64,000 nt of DNA, taken from assembly GCA_024138025.1 (NCBI GenBank), contig JAMXBD010000433.1, positions 186,001 to 250,000 of the forward strand, in the 5' to 3' direction. Source of the DNA: Combretum micranthum. Its lineage: Eukaryota; Streptophyta; Magnoliopsida; Myrtales; Combretaceae. Shown piece after piece: positions 1 to 11,698 of the stretch. The translations under genes and the position numbers were made by a program. The notes below the pieces were generated by a model. The model saw only the letters and a program-made list of their open reading frames with translations, had not been told where the DNA came from and made no database searches. Position 1 is the stretch's first letter. Every line of letters starts with the position of its first letter.

Positions 1-48
1 GATTATGGGGAAGACGATAGTAGACATGATTATCTTGCTGACTCTTAG
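1..48 (+). other. Acidic C-terminal exon fragment at window edge
   Basis: The first 48 bases read in frame as DYGEDDSRHDYLADS followed by a TAG stop. The composition (Asp, Glu and Tyr rich, ending in a stop) resembles the short terminal exons found in the long LTRs at 3795, 21794, 41916 and 48098. The splice acceptor that would prove the relation lies outside the window. It may be the tail of another LTR of that kind or chance. Low confidence. Confidence 0.3.
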
Positions 49-1993
49 ACATATTTTGTATATGATGATAGCTAATTGAGGAATTTATGGAATTTTAAAC
101 AATTTCATGTTTTTGTGTTGTAGTTTCATATGACTTTTTGAGATGTTATAAGTTTGGATTATATTGACTATGGTTTATGCCAACGAGGCTATTTGGATGT
201 TTTGTTATGTTATTGAAAGTATTTTAAACAAGTACGTTTATATGTGAGTATTGAAGATATATGTTTTGATTATTTGTGGATTAGTGTTTTATAGTCTTAG
301 CATGTCCATATATGTTAAGGACACATGGTGGGTTGTAATACCATCAGGTTAGACAGTACAGATACCTTTTAATGTAATTTACTCAATCTATATTACTAAT
401 GCAACTCTTAATTCATAAGAACACAAATTAAGGCTAAGGTTTGAGGAGGGTTTATAAGCATCCTCAACTTGCGTTACCAAAGTAGAGTAGTAGTAGTAGT
501 TTGCTTCTTGTTGTTCATCCACTTAGTTAAACATGTCAATCTTATGTTATTTGATATGATCTTATGATTTGAATTATTGAGAACTTGTGTTTGAATATTG
601 TGATTATATATTTTGCACATGAATTGATAATTAGATTAATGGATGATAGGTTGTGGTTGATTAGAATAGTGATAACATGGTTGAAAATCATTGAGATGTT
701 GATGCTGTGATTAATCTTTGGATGTGTTAATAAGTAAAAAGTCAATCTAATAATAAAATAGGCAAAAGTAGTGCATGATTAAAACATGGTTTCAATGCTA
801 ATAAGTACCAGAAAATCATTTTTTATACACATATATGCATGTTATACACCATATGTTACTTAGATGTAAAACCTAAATAATATATAAAAAAATTTATTTT
901 TTGATGAAACTCATATGAATGATAGTTTAATATATATTTTTTTAAATTGGAATTTTCTTGATTTTAAAATATATTTACTATTTTTAAAAATTAAATCACA
1001 AAATAGCAGAAACATAGCAAAGTAAGATTTCAGTTGTTTTTTGGTGGCAAGACTTCTAGAGGGTGAACCGGTTACTTGTTCTTCACTTTGGAGGTGAGAG
1101 TATAATGGTTTGAAAACTAAAGAAATCTATTTTACAATGGTGAATAGAACGGGCCCAAACCAGCCTCGATTTGGCCAAAACTAATATGCCATTAGTGTTG
1201 TTACCCTATTCCGACCAAATTTGAAGTTTTTTTCTTTTATTTAAACCATATTAAACCAATTCAATTTGGTTAAACCAACTTAGAGACATATAAAATCATG
1301 AACTAAGAAGTTTATATAAAACTTTGGAGTTAAGTAATGGCCTAAAAGTAGGTGAATCAGTCTAATTAAGTTAAATTGCACGCTAAAATTCAATTGGAAA
1401 TGAAGTAATCAAAATAAATCAAATATAATTCTAACCAAATAAATATGAGTTAAATGTAAATAATATGTTTTCATATTAAGATTTTAATTTTTAAGTTTAA
1501 TAATTAAATAATATGATTTTATGAATTTATTTAATAATAGTAATAGGTATAAATAATGGATTATAATGTAAGTATGACTTAATAGAGAATTAATTTAGGT
1601 TCCTTAGTATATGTTTAGGTATAGTTGGACTACTTAAGATATGAATGAATTAATTAAACCTAAAATGAGTTTTATTAATTAATAAAATTCTATTGGTTAA
1701 TTGTAAGTTAGATTACTAGGGATGTCACCTAAAGGACCTAAATACTAAATGATCAATTTAGTGGTTAGACTAAGTATAAAATGAACTTAAATGTATGATA
1801 AATGATTTAGTATCTAAATTTTCTTTTGAACTTGATATTAAATTTATGAATTAATATTTAAAAAGGAATTAAGTAAAACCACAATAAGAAAAGGTAATGT
1901 AAATATAACTTTAATTTGATTATTAATTAATTTATTGTGGATGAATGAGTGAATTGAAAAATTAATTTTATTTGTGATAATTTTTTTGCACAG
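49..1993. other. AT-rich stretch without recognisable gene
   Basis: This interval holds AT-rich, low-complexity sequence with no reading frame resembling a known protein. The only small frame (542-745, minus) is low-complexity Ile/Asn-rich. The right part, from about 1.3 kb, probably belongs to the decayed LTR copy A, because the matching copy C has about 1.6 kb of sequence before the equivalent exon. I could not locate the left end or TSD of copy A. Confidence 0.5.
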
Positions 1994-2053
1994 ATTCCTA
2001 TTCTTCAATATACCCATCGTCTAGTTTGTGGCTAGATACCTACTTTAGCTTAG
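1994..2053 (+). other. Predicted 60-nt internal exon in LTR copy A
   Basis: A T-rich tract ending in TTTTTTTGCACAG is followed by 60 nt and then a donor, TTAG/GTACGTAG. The related LTR copy C has an equivalent 60-nt segment (42564-42623, minus) with acceptor ATTACAG and donor TCAG/GTACGCAA. Both are open in one frame with a serine-rich peptide. Equal length and equal splice signals argue for a real exon, although no transcript is available. Confidence 0.5.
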
Positions 2054-2555
2054 GTACGTAGTGACTCAGAAGTTGCTTGTTAAGATTGACATCCAAAAAT
2101 GAATTAATACTTAAAGATAACCTAATTAATTACTTAAGTGTGATTGAATCGTTTGATATGGTCCAAGGAGCGACAATCTTACGTAATGGTGCTAGCATGG
2201 TAGCTAGGCGCTTACGCCACCAATGATGGCTCAACGAATAGCTAATAAGGTGAACGATATCGGGACAACATTTATCTTAATCGAAGAAAAGTAATATAGT
2301 ATATGTCATGTTAATGAGACCAATTGAACCATATTATTTTATGGACTATGATAGATAGAGATAAGTAACACCTGTCAACCCTAAATAAGGCTACTTAGAA
2401 TTTCTTCCAAGGGATAACGGTACCTTAGGTTACCTATGTAAACCTCCTAAGCAGTTACTACTACTCGAGACCCCTAGATTCCCACAGCATGTTACTAGAG
2501 TGTGAGTGCTCACTATTGTTTTGCTACACCTAAATTAAAGATCTAAATTGTTGAT

Positions 2556-3695
2556 TGATAAGTTATAAATTTATATATTTTTATCCAAATTTTTATTACA
2601 CTCATGTGTATATTTTATAATTTTTTATAGGAAAAATTATGTGAATTTAAAAGTATACGAAAAACAGTTTCAAGTGCAATAAATATTTATAAAACCAAAG
2701 TACGCATGCTATAAATCAAGGAAGGAAATTATCAACTCAACATTAAATGGCTTACGTGCCATCGAAAAATAGATCATGTGCTATTAGTTTTACAGGAATC
2801 ATTAGTAATCCTAAGGAGTTTGCGAGCCACAAATTGAAAGAAAGGGACCATAAGCCGCCATTCAGGGGGATACATATTGTTCCTTGAACACATATAGAAG
2901 AGGACGAAAAAAAACACGAGATGAAGTTTTTCTTGTATTCTTTTCATGGATATGAGTAACTAAATTTCTATTCTAGCCAAAGGATAATTATAAGTTTTAG
3001 TTCTTGAAGAATTGTGAGATATAGTTAATTTATCACCGTTCTTTCTTTTATCTTTGGGTATTTATATATCTTACGGATGTTTTGATATTATTATATTGCT
3101 TGATTGATAAAAAATTAATTTAGGGCTCTTTTGTTCTATTAGCAAAATAACATATTGTCAATTAGAACACATTAAATCCGTAATTATTTGATTGTTCTAA
3201 TCTTTGTGGTATAATAACATGATTGATTATAAGAAAGATAATTTAGGTCTCTCTTGTTCTCTATACTATTGATAAATTAAATCCAAGAGCTTGTTTAACG
3301 TTGTTTAATCAATAAGAGAAATAATCAAAGAGCTTGTTTTGATTATCAAAAAAGTAAGGAGAGATAGGTTGTTAGAACTTGTTAATGACTGTAACCAATT
3401 TATTCAAGATGAAGAAAATTAATCTTTACATCAATGATCAATTATGTGAACTAAACTGTAATTATACTTTTGGTTAGGAATACATTAATATTGAATTATT
3501 CTTTTAACTGCATTACTTGCTTTTTATATAAATAATTTTCTTTAAATTCTCAAAAGTCTCATCTTTTCTTTATCAAATCTTTTAAAAGAAATAAATTTTA
3601 CTAATCCTTATGGATTCAACCCTACTCACTGCTATATGCCATCTATATAAATTTTTGGAGTGGGAATTTAATTTTGTTGAATTTGACACAAACCA
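2556..3695 (+). mobile_element. LTR (probable solo LTR) inserted in copy A
   Basis: It starts TGATAAGTTATAAATTT, like the LTRs at 9648-11147 (minus) and 32540-34065, and ends with the same kind of tail (a CCTTATGGATTCAACCCTAC segment about 90 bases before the end). Proposed ends are TG...CCA with flanks TTGAT and TTGGT (4 of 5 matching). Removing it brings the two halves of copy A into the same order as copy C, which supports a precise insertion. No internal coding region is seen. Confidence 0.55.
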
Positions 3696-3794
3696 TTGGT
3701 TGTTGCATTTGCATTAGAATAAAGTGTGTGTGATCATATCTTGCGTACTTGTGTTGTTATTGTGCTAGGCCTTGGCTCATTCCTTCTTTTTTAG

Positions 3795-3853
3795 GTTACG
3801 AAGGTGATTTGATCCAAATGTTAATACTACATGAGCTCTATGCTAGCAACTGA
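3795..3853 (+). other. Predicted terminal exon of LTR mini-gene, copy A
   Basis: A strong acceptor (TTCCTTCTTTTTTAG) is followed by GTTACGAAGGTGATTTG, reading YEGDLIQML and ending in TGA at 3851-3853. The 40 bases before the acceptor match copy C (shared TTGGCTCA or CTGGCTCA block, then a pyrimidine tract). The acidic start fits the terminal exons in copies B, C and D, but the remainder is diverged and may have decayed. Confidence 0.45.
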
Positions 3854-4544
3854 TGAGAGATTGGATGACTTAGATGTTTAGAGACCTTGGATATTTATCG
3901 ATTGTATAATATATTGTAGACACCCAATTTTTGCCCAATTAATTAAGGCTTAAAATTTAATTAAACTCATTTTTTCCAAAAGCCTTAAGTATTGATGAAA
4001 TTGGCTAAGTGATCAAGGCACATGCCAAATGCCCTGTTGGTTAAACACATTGACCCAAACACACACTCAAGCTCAAGGACACAGGTTCAAACCCTAGCAA
4101 AGGCAAATTTTTGCCTTTTTATCATTTTTGTCTTTTCATCTTTCTCAAAGTGACTTTTGCCTTACTTTGCATCAGTTTTTAACTGACAAAACAACATTAA
4201 TTGTTGAAATTGATGATGCCATTGCAAAGTAGTTATAGAATATGAAAGATTAGTGCACAATTCATGTGTAAAAACAACCCAAAAGTCACAAAATTCGTGC
4301 TAAAAAAATTGGGAAAAAATACAATTGGCAAAGCATTCAATTGCACATAAATGAGGAGTTACAAGAATTGAATGAATTATCTACCAAATTAAATTATTTG
4401 ATGAAGGATATGAGAAATCAATCATCAATTCATCAGTTTCAAACAAATTATCACGAATTTTCGAATTAAATTCGTGAAAAATCAAGAGGCAAAAATCGAT
4501 TCGTTTTTGAAACTGAATGAAACGTTAAAATTGAGCTTGCAACC

Positions 4545-4552
4545 TATAAATA
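4545..4552 (+). promoter_or_regulatory. TATA box of the Tat-type LTR
   Basis: The sequence ACCTATAAATAGGGGG is a near-ideal plant TATA box inside the LTR. Transcription would be expected to start about 30 bases downstream, marking the U3/R boundary. It is the best core promoter match in this LTR. Confidence 0.7.
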
Positions 4553-5044
4553 GGGGGTCCTAGGAGCAAAAGGCACAAGTCAATTTCAAAGAAACACATA
4601 CATAACCATATCAATTCGAGATTCTCGAATTTAGGAGGAAAAATTCGAATTTTTCAAATTCGAAATGATTGGATCGGATTTGATCAAAATTGAGTGTGTT
4701 AGGAATGTTAGAAACTTGATTTTGATGTTTTAGTGTGCTTGGATTTGATCAAATTAATCAAATTAATCTCTGCAAATTTTTTTTAAAATTTCGGATTTGC
4801 GCCGCCGTACAACCACTGTCAGAACCGCCCCTTGCCGCCGTTCTGGGCACGAACCACCACCTTCGGAGGACGCGCAACCACCATAGGAGTCGGGCCGACA
4901 AGCTTCCAGCCGCCGAAGACCGCCGGAATCCGCCTCGAAAAGTCGCGTCATCGTCTTCTTCGCCCGATCGGGTCTGATCCGACCGGAAATTCGACCCGAA
5001 AATCCGAAGTCCAACCCGGTCAACGGTCAACGGTCAGCTCTGAT

Positions 5045-5260
5045 CAGACGGCTCAGATTCAATCAAGCAGATCAGACGGTCCAGATTTGATCAAGCGATC
5101 AGACGGATCAGATTCGATCAAGCGATCAGACGGTCCAGATTTGATCAAGCGATCAGACGGCTCAGATTCAATCAAACGATCAGACGGTCCAGATTTGATC
5201 AAGAGATCAGACGGTCCATATTTCATCAAGCAAATCAACGCTCCAGATCGAGTCAACGAG
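5045..5260 (+). repeat. 27-bp minisatellite inside the Tat-type LTR
   Basis: About seven to eight copies of a unit close to GATCAGACGGTCCAGATT plus TGATCAAGC are arranged head to tail. Two unit versions alternate (GGTCCAGATTTG and GGCTCAGATTCA), giving a 54-bp higher-order pattern. Since 27 is divisible by three, a frame stays open on both strands (for example RSDGPDLIK repeated on plus). The frames are therefore a consequence of the repeat and probably not genes. Confidence 0.85.
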
Positions 5261-6458
5261 ATCAGACGATCAGAATCAGTCAACGTGATCGACGCTCTAG
5301 ATCTCGTCCGCTTCATCCGACGGTCCAGGTTAATCCGTATTATTTTATTATATAATTAATTTCAGAAAATAATAAAATAGTAAAAAATTCATAAAAATTC
5401 ATAAAAAATTCAGAAAAATTCAGAAAAATCCAGAAAAATCCAAATAATGATTTTTCATATAAATTTTTTTTTATATTTTTTAATATTTTTGAATATTTCT
5501 AATGTGTATTTATACATAAATTGCCTTAGAAATGCATATTTAATGCATGAAAAATAATTTCAATATATAGTAAATTATTCTGGATATATTGTGAATTTAT
5601 GTGATGATTTTTTTTTAAAAAAATAAAATAAAAAAATAATAAAAATTAATAAAAAAATAAATAAAAATAATAAAATCGGATTTTCCAAAAAAGACAAAAA
5701 TTCTAATAAAAAAAATGATTTTCGGACTTAGAAAAATATGTTTTCATAAAATAAAAAATCAATTGATTAGATCATAGGATCATCAAAAATGATTTTCATA
5801 AAAATTTGAAAATTTAATGAATTTAAAGTGAAAAGAGTTCAAAAAATTAAATTGATCAACAAATTAAGTTCTTTTTAAAAGAACTACGTTTTGTCTAATC
5901 TCGATTAGTGAGTACGTAGGCACCTGCGGGGCGACATTTAAAAAATGAAAAAATGTTTTTGTTTTTAATATTGTGAATAATTATTTTCTAAATATAAGTT
6001 TTTTTTTTAAAAAAGGGAAATATATTTGTTGATATTGATATAAAAAAATAAAAATGAAGAAAAGCACATAAAAAATAGAAAAACAAAAAATATGACTTGT
6101 AAATATTTGAATTTTTGAGCATATAAAGGATAGATTATAAATTTAAAATTCCGAAAGTGGTAACCGATTTGGTTTTAATAGGTTAGCCCCCGAATCCATG
6201 ATATCTGGTTTTAAAAGTTTGGTTTTTAAATCAAATTTTCGCAGACTAATAGCTAAGTTAGGATCAACCGACCATTGATCCTAGCTTTTATTTTTTCCCG
6301 ATTTATATCGGGTGGCGACTCTAAAAGTTTTCAAAAATTAAATTTCTTTTAACCCCTAGTCGAGGATTCATGTTAAATAAGTTCGGGTTTAATGTGAATC
6401 GGGTTAGGAGAAATGAACCAGATAGAGATTAGTGGAAAAATCCAGGCTCGACATATAT

Positions 6459-7222
6459 GTATTGAGGTTTCTTTGTATTGCTGAGAGATGATTTTATCTT
6501 TATTTTCCATTGTAATTTCATTAATTAATAAACTTAAATAAGGATTTCTTAATCTAAAATTTGTTAGAAACCCATTTAGTTAAAGTTATCCTTTAAGTAT
6601 AATACCTAAGTATTATATGTGATAGAACTATTGAAGCTCTAAATCCTATTTAGGCATAATAGATGTACAAGAAGACAAACACAAGGAGCACTCAATTCTT
6701 TTATAAAATTGCAAATGAAAGCTCAAAAGTTCATTTAAAAGTTCAGCCACGATCTTAAATATATAGGTCTCCAACATTATAGACATTGTCATAAATCTCT
6801 CTAAAATGATCTTACATTTAATGCTATCCATCGGTTAATAAAAACATAAAGAGCTCAAACTCCTTATAATTGGTTCGGACTACTCGAAGTGCTCTACAAC
6901 TTTTTTACCATCCTGTGCTCAACTGATTCAGACTCTTTGATGATTGATCCAGACCTCTACGTGAGTTATGCTTGATGAAAGTATTCAATTCTTTGTGAGG
7001 CCCAAACTCTTTCCTGATAGTTCAGATCACTAGACAAGAAGTTGATTCCGCTTTGCCAACTAATTCAGACTCTTTCTAAGTAGTCTGGACCTATTAAGAA
7101 AACTTGCATAAAAACAAAGGGAAGTGATTCAGACTACTATGCATTGAGACTTTACAAAAGCAAAAATATGTTCAAACAATTTTCATTACTTAAATCCATT
7201 CACTTGATTGTTATGTAGCAGC
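6459..7222. other. No gene; AT-rich, probable copy A tail and LTR-like remnant
   Basis: The first 150 bases probably continue copy A after the Tat LTR insertion. From about 6850 to 7160 the sequence repeats a TTCAGACTCTTT-like phrase several times, as some plant copia LTRs do. No TSD, PBS or coding similarity was found, so the origin stays open. Confidence 0.35.
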
Positions 7223-7398
7223 AACTTGATTTCTTTTAGGTTCTAAGGTTATAAATCCACATAAGTTATCAAATTACAAAAACTTTTGTTTCAAAACATT
7301 GTTAACTTTCAATTTGATTTCTTTTAAGTTCTGAAGTTGCAAATCCACATAGATTATCAAATTATGCAAACTCTTGTTTTAAGACAATATCAAATTTG
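7223..7398. repeat. Tandem duplication of about 88 bp
   Basis: Two adjacent diverged copies start at 7223 (AACTTGATTTCTTTTAGG) and 7311 (AATTTGATTTCTTTTAAG), and both run through AAATCCACATA and ATCAAATTA. No function is apparent. Confidence 0.75.
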
Positions 7399-7496
7399 AT
7401 TTATGGTTTTGTCTCATCAAAATCAATAATGCACCTTTTGGTTCAACACAATCATTTGTGATAATATGTCAAACATAGATAATGTTAGGCTTAATT

Positions 7497-7612
7497 AAGA
7501 CTCCAATTGTACTCTAGAGTAAGGAAAGTAAATGTTTCTAAGATAATAAAATTGAAAAGGAAATACATCATTTAGGAATTACATGACCTCAATATTTAAA
7601 GTTTAACAAACA
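7497..7612 (-). repeat. Fragment of chromovirus-type LTR (a)
   Basis: This segment is similar to 11600-11698, sharing AAGGAAAGTAAAT, AATTACATG and the end AAACA followed by ACTA. On the minus strand both begin TGTTT. It is likely the start of a truncated 3' LTR belonging to the same element as the gag remnant at 8640-9400. The remainder of the LTR is not recognisable. Confidence 0.5.
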
Positions 7613-8039
7613 ACTAATGTATGTGGGGTTTGGTATGCTTCGTATTAACCCGGTTTTTGAAGAATTTTTTTATTTAGGTAATATCAACAAAATTTAAGGA
7701 TGAATATTCTCAAAGAAATCGGTTCTACTATGAATAAAAAAATATTTAAAGAAGCCTAAATAGAAGATTATAGAATTAGCTTATTTTGGAGTGAAGAAGA
7801 TTTTGTTGATTTGCTTCTTTCTTAGTTTATAAAGATTTTATTATCTTTCTATTATTATGTTATTTCCTAACTTATGGGATTTATTTAGTTCCATAGTTAC
7901 GTTTATTTCCTAGTTTATAGGATATCTTTTAGTATACTCTATTATCTAGATTACTTAGAATTTTATTTTATGTCTATGCTTCATTCTTGTAATGACATAT
8001 TTAGTTTAGTGAATTTGACATTTGATATTATTAGAGTTT

Positions 8040-8344
8040 GGGATAATATTATAAATAGTACTTGAGCTTTGGCAAAATATGTAATCAGGTACATAAACTT
8101 TGGAAATAATCAATTTAATACCTAAACTTTTGAAATTGACCAATTTAATACTTGAAAACTTTGAAATTAATAAATTTAGTATATTAAAGAACTTGTTGGA
8201 GGTATTGTTAGCGTGAATAAAAAATTATTTTAGGTACTAAATTTGTCAGTTTTAAAGTTTTGGTATTAAATTGATCAATTTGAAAATTCAAGTACCTAAT
8301 TATACATTTTTTCAAAGTCTAGGTACCATTTGTGACATTAACCC
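8040..8344. mobile_element. Mutator-like MITE with long inverted repeats
   Basis: This is a 305-bp element flanked by a perfect 9-bp TSD, TTAGAGTTT (8031-8039 and 8345-8353). The ends are long imperfect inverted repeats: GGGATAATATTATAAATAG on the left pairs with GACATTAACCC on the right, and similarity extends through most of the element. A 9-bp TSD with long terminal repeats is typical of MULE-derived elements. It carries no coding sequence. A one-end remnant of the same family is at 35463-35493, and a relative is split by a hAT element at 54382-59035. Confidence 0.88.
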
Positions 8345-8639
8345 TTAGAGTTTTTATTACTCTTGTGAAATTGTAAAAAATGTTAAATTTTTGTGGTGTT
8401 TGAATTTTATACCAAAGTTCCGAACTCTTTATAGTTAGTGGGTTAATGTTTTTCCTATACTAAGGATCATGATTCGAAATAATCAAAAGGTCGGTTTCTT
8501 TATATGTTTATACCATTAGATCTTTAAGATTGTTTGCAGTCAATGAGTCCAAAGATTTCTTGTATCTTTGTTTCTTAAATGGAAATTCTCACTAGGTCTT
8601 GGTTCATCTACTTGTAACTTGATTTTATTGTTTATTTGT

Positions 8640-9400
8640 TTCTGCACCATCTGGTCATCTGTATGGCCAACACTGCTACATTTAAAACACCATAAATCGC
8701 AATTTCAAGTTGAAGTTTCAAAAATTATCTTTCCTTTGACCTAACACTTCCCCTTTTCATGTGTTTTCCTCTAAATCAGTATCAGAGACATGCTATTCTT
8801 TATCTTTTGAACTCATTCCCAACAGATTACTCTTCTTCTCATGTTGTCCTTTGAACTTCAGTGCCACATGATACGTCTTCCAATTCCACATTGTGTAGTC
8901 ACTTAACTTGATCGACTATGTCTCTATTTAACCCATTAAAAAATCTAGCCATTGTAGCCTATTTATCTTCCCTAACTTCAAATTTTATCATTAATGTCTC
9001 CATCTCTTTAAAATACCTCTCAACATTTATACTCCATTGAGTAAGTCCCTATAACCTTTGACAAAGTCTCCTGTTGTAGTGAGCAAGAACAAATTGCTTC
9101 CCTATAATGGCTTTTAATTCATGTTAACTATGAATCAACTCCTCCAAATTCCTTCTCTTGCTAGTAGCAAATTGATCCTACCAAATACTAGCATAATCAC
9201 AAAACTCTACTATAACAAATTTTACCTTTCTCCTCTTCCAAGTAGTGATGCCATGCAGGTAGCAACTCCATTTTCCTCTCCCATTCAAGGTTTGTATCTA
9301 TATCACTCTTTCTCTGAAAAGAGAGAATTTTAACTTTAATATTATTAGTATTATTGACGGTTCTATTGCCTCCTCTTTGTATCTTCTCTTGTTATGTTCC
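8640..9400 (-). pseudogene. Decayed gag of a chromovirus-like Ty3/gypsy element
   Basis: Read on minus in shifting frames, this gives a recognisable gypsy gag. There is a segment with KAIIGKQFVLAHYNRR, then an EMETLMIKF ... ATMARFFNGLNRD block typical of chromovirus gag, and a zinc-knuckle remnant (CFKCSSVGHTDDQ) in which the last cysteine is lost. Several stops and frameshifts make it non-functional. It lies downstream, in minus orientation, of the tRNA-Met-type primer site at 11246, with the 9648-11147 LTR inserted between. No protease or reverse transcriptase follows. Confidence 0.75.
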
Positions 9401-9647
9401 CATATTTCTTGTTGTGACTGGCATACCATACTTAGTAAATTCATCATATCATCATGTCCCATGAGATACTTAGAACTTAGTATAAGCTATACTTTCTCTT
9501 TTTAAACAAAATCCTATTACTTCCTAAAACTATTCAAATTAGTTGACAAATCTACTATCATTCATAGGAATGCATCCATAAAGGCCTTTAAATCTTCATT
9601 TGTCTTTTCCACTAGATTTGATATCCTGAGGTGAATCAAACAACTAG

Positions 9648-11147
9648 TGATGTATGTGATCATTTACAATCAACAAATTAAAAATCCAATATCAATGCTA
9701 TTCTACAATCACTTTATGCAAGTATACCAGGCAATTTATAGTATAGCAATTAATATTGGGTATCGTTCCTTAGAGATCTCTTTCAAATACTAGTAATCAC
9801 CTTTATTCTATTATTAACCTAAAAAATTTCAGTTTTCTCAATTATTATCTTCAACTAATTATTATAACTAATTAAGTAATGTTTAAATTATCTTTCTTTA
9901 AAATATCATATTCACAACTTACTCTAATCTTTTGAATTACCTCTATTTATTATGTAACTTTCACCCTATAAAGATATTTCAATTCATAGATGACTTTCTT
10001 GAACAGCAAGATTCTTTTATTAGTTTAATATTTTTCTCGAGATTATTAAACTCTAATACTAGGTTAGTCTATTGAAATCCCTTGTAATTAACAACAATCT
10101 AGAGATCGAATCAAATCTAATACAGAAGAATTATGGTACCTTTTCTCTATGTGTGCATGCGACTCTTTTTATCTATTCTTATAAGCAATTTCTCAATTAA
10201 CCTATATGAAATCTAATACTTAAATCAATATTCCAACAAATATAAATTTACTAGCAATAAGAACACATAGATGAATCCAAGAAAACTAATCTATTATTGA
10301 AAACTAATAAATATTGGTGACATAAATAAGTAGGGCTTTTCTAAGGCTTGAATAATAATTCTCTACTCTTCCATAGTTAATATAATTGAGATCACAAGAT
10401 CTAGAAGAATAAAGAAACATAAAAACCCCTTTATGATGATCTTCTAAAAACTCCAAGGTTGTAAATCTTTAACAGTACAATAATCTTGAATATTCTCTTT
10501 ATTCTCACTTTAAAATTCTTGATCTCTAAAATATCTCCAAGTGAAAATATGGCCTAAGTTCTCTCTAGCAGAATTAAGATCTTCTTTATATATAACCCTT
10601 GTAAATCTCCTACTCAATCTTGCTTTCCTCTTCAAAATAGGATTATATCATTTATTTTATCTCTCACAAACATTAGAATAAAGTTTATTACGTATCTTGA
10701 CCATATCTCCTTCATATAAGCTTGGATAACATTGAAAAGAGACGTCTTTAAGTTCAACATAAACACCAACACAAGTCATGTACTCACTTATGTAGCTTGG
10801 AAAAATACACATTTCTCGCTAAAAAATACCTCTCACATGAACTCGAACATGAGATGTGTTTTCTCTCATATGGCACATATCCATTTCTTGCATGAGTCTT
10901 TGCATCTCTTATGTTGTCTCTTGCATATGTACTCTGTTGTGTATTCTGTACGTTTCTATCTTTCTTCATCTTGTACAAAACTTGCTTTAACTTAACTAAG
11001 ATCCATCTTTCAAGCACAAATAATTTTCTAAAGCCTGAAATCAACAATTAAACTAATTAAGTACCTTTTTTCTTATAATTATTCATAAAAATTAATCATT
11101 AAGCTTAAAAAATCTTTCTCAAATAAAGGTTAAATTTTAACTTATCA
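9648..11147 (-). mobile_element. Solo LTR, 1.5 kb, same type as 32540-34065
   Basis: TSD ACTAG is perfect at 9643-9647 and 11148-11152. On minus the element starts TGATAAGTTAAAATTTAACC and ends GATCACATACATCA. It shares its first bases and its 3' tail (GGAACGATAC ... ACTTGC) with the LTR at 32540. It lies within a chromovirus-like element, between primer site and gag. The 87-residue frames near 10.7-11.0 kb on both strands have no family features and are not reported as genes. Confidence 0.85.
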
Positions 11148-11245
11148 ACTAGACTAAAGAAAATAAAATTATAAATAACTTAAGTTAATGTTTAGATATA
11201 CCACTCTTAAATTAGAATGGGCTATTGTTATTCTTAGAAACTTAC

Positions 11246-11256
11246 TTTGATACCAA
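11246..11256 (-). other. Primer binding site, initiator tRNA-Met type
   Basis: On minus, TGGTATCAAAG lies directly after an LTR end reading GCCACTCATCA. This is close to the TGGTATCAGAG primer site used by many plant LTR elements. It fixes the orientation of the element containing the 8640-9400 gag. Confidence 0.65.
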
Positions 11257-11258
11257 TC

Positions 11259-11698
11259 TGATGAGTGGCAAGTACGTTAATGCAAAATTCTCGAACTTTA
11301 AGAATCATTAAGTGAACTTTGACTCTATGTAATATCTAACCTAGAATAGGGGTAAACTTGACCTTGAGGTTGGGAATCTCATGAAATGTGGTATATTGAT
11401 ATGGAACCGTGACAAATTGATTGTACAATGGTCAAGATCCTTAGTATAAGTGAAGTGAACACCACAATAACTAAAAATTTTAATAAGTTTGAAATTCGGA
11501 AAAGAACCAAAAAGAATATTTTAATCTCTCCAATAGAATTCAATAATAATTTATCATATGTAGATATTGTTATGTTAATTTGTAAGCTTCGATACTACTA
11601 TAGAATAAGGAAAGTAAATATTCTTAAGATAGCAAGATTAAAATAAGAATACACTGTCTAGGAAATTACATGGACTCAAAAATGTAAGTTGATAAACA
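11259..11698 (-). repeat. 5' LTR of the chromovirus-like element (b)
   Basis: On minus it begins TGTTTATCAACTTAC and ends at ACTCATCA next to the primer site. It is similar along most of its length to the reverse complement of 39830-40367, including AAGGAAAGTAAAT, GATATTGTTA and GAATCTCATGAA. The peptide similarity seen between frames at 11428-11646 and 39947-40168 reflects this LTR homology and not a gene. Confidence 0.65.

Larger units (their letters stand above)
1994..3914 (+). mobile_element. Decayed long LTR, family II (copy A)
   Basis: This is recognised by similarity to the reverse complement of the LTR at 41453-44200. Matching blocks are the exon at 1994-2053, the segment containing GTAGCTAGGCGCTTA near 2200, the segment with CCTAAGCAG and CTAGATTCCCA near 2450-2490, and the acceptor region at 3750-3795. 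The order is preserved on the plus strand. A younger LTR (2556-3695) splits it, and the Tat LTR at 3915 interrupts its 3' part, which probably resumes after 6458. Both real ends are unresolved, so the coordinates cover only the recognisable core. Confidence 0.6.
3915..6453 (+). mobile_element. Solo LTR of a Tat/Ogre-type Ty3/gypsy element
   Basis: It begins TGTAGACACCCAATTTTTGC and ends CCAGGCTCGACA, with TSD TATAT at 3910-3914 and 6454-6458. Two blocks typical of Tat-lineage LTRs are present: the GAACTACG ... TACGTAGGCACCTGCG motif near 5881-5930 and a GGGTGGCGACTCTAAAAG segment near 6310. A TATA box lies at 4545. There is a GC-rich block at 4800-5020 and a 27-bp minisatellite at 5045-5260. 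No gag or pol adjoins it, so it is best read as a solo LTR of 2539 bp. The AT-rich TSD is weaker evidence than a complex one. Confidence 0.8.

Noticed and set aside
4735..5359. Overlapping frames up to 175 residues on both strands in the GC-rich LTR block
   Set aside because: They arise from a 27-bp repeat (multiple of three) and high GC content. No domain is present, and the region is LTR promoter/leader sequence.
10732..11047. Two 87-residue frames on opposite strands
   Set aside because: They lie inside a solo LTR, overlap each other and carry no family motif.
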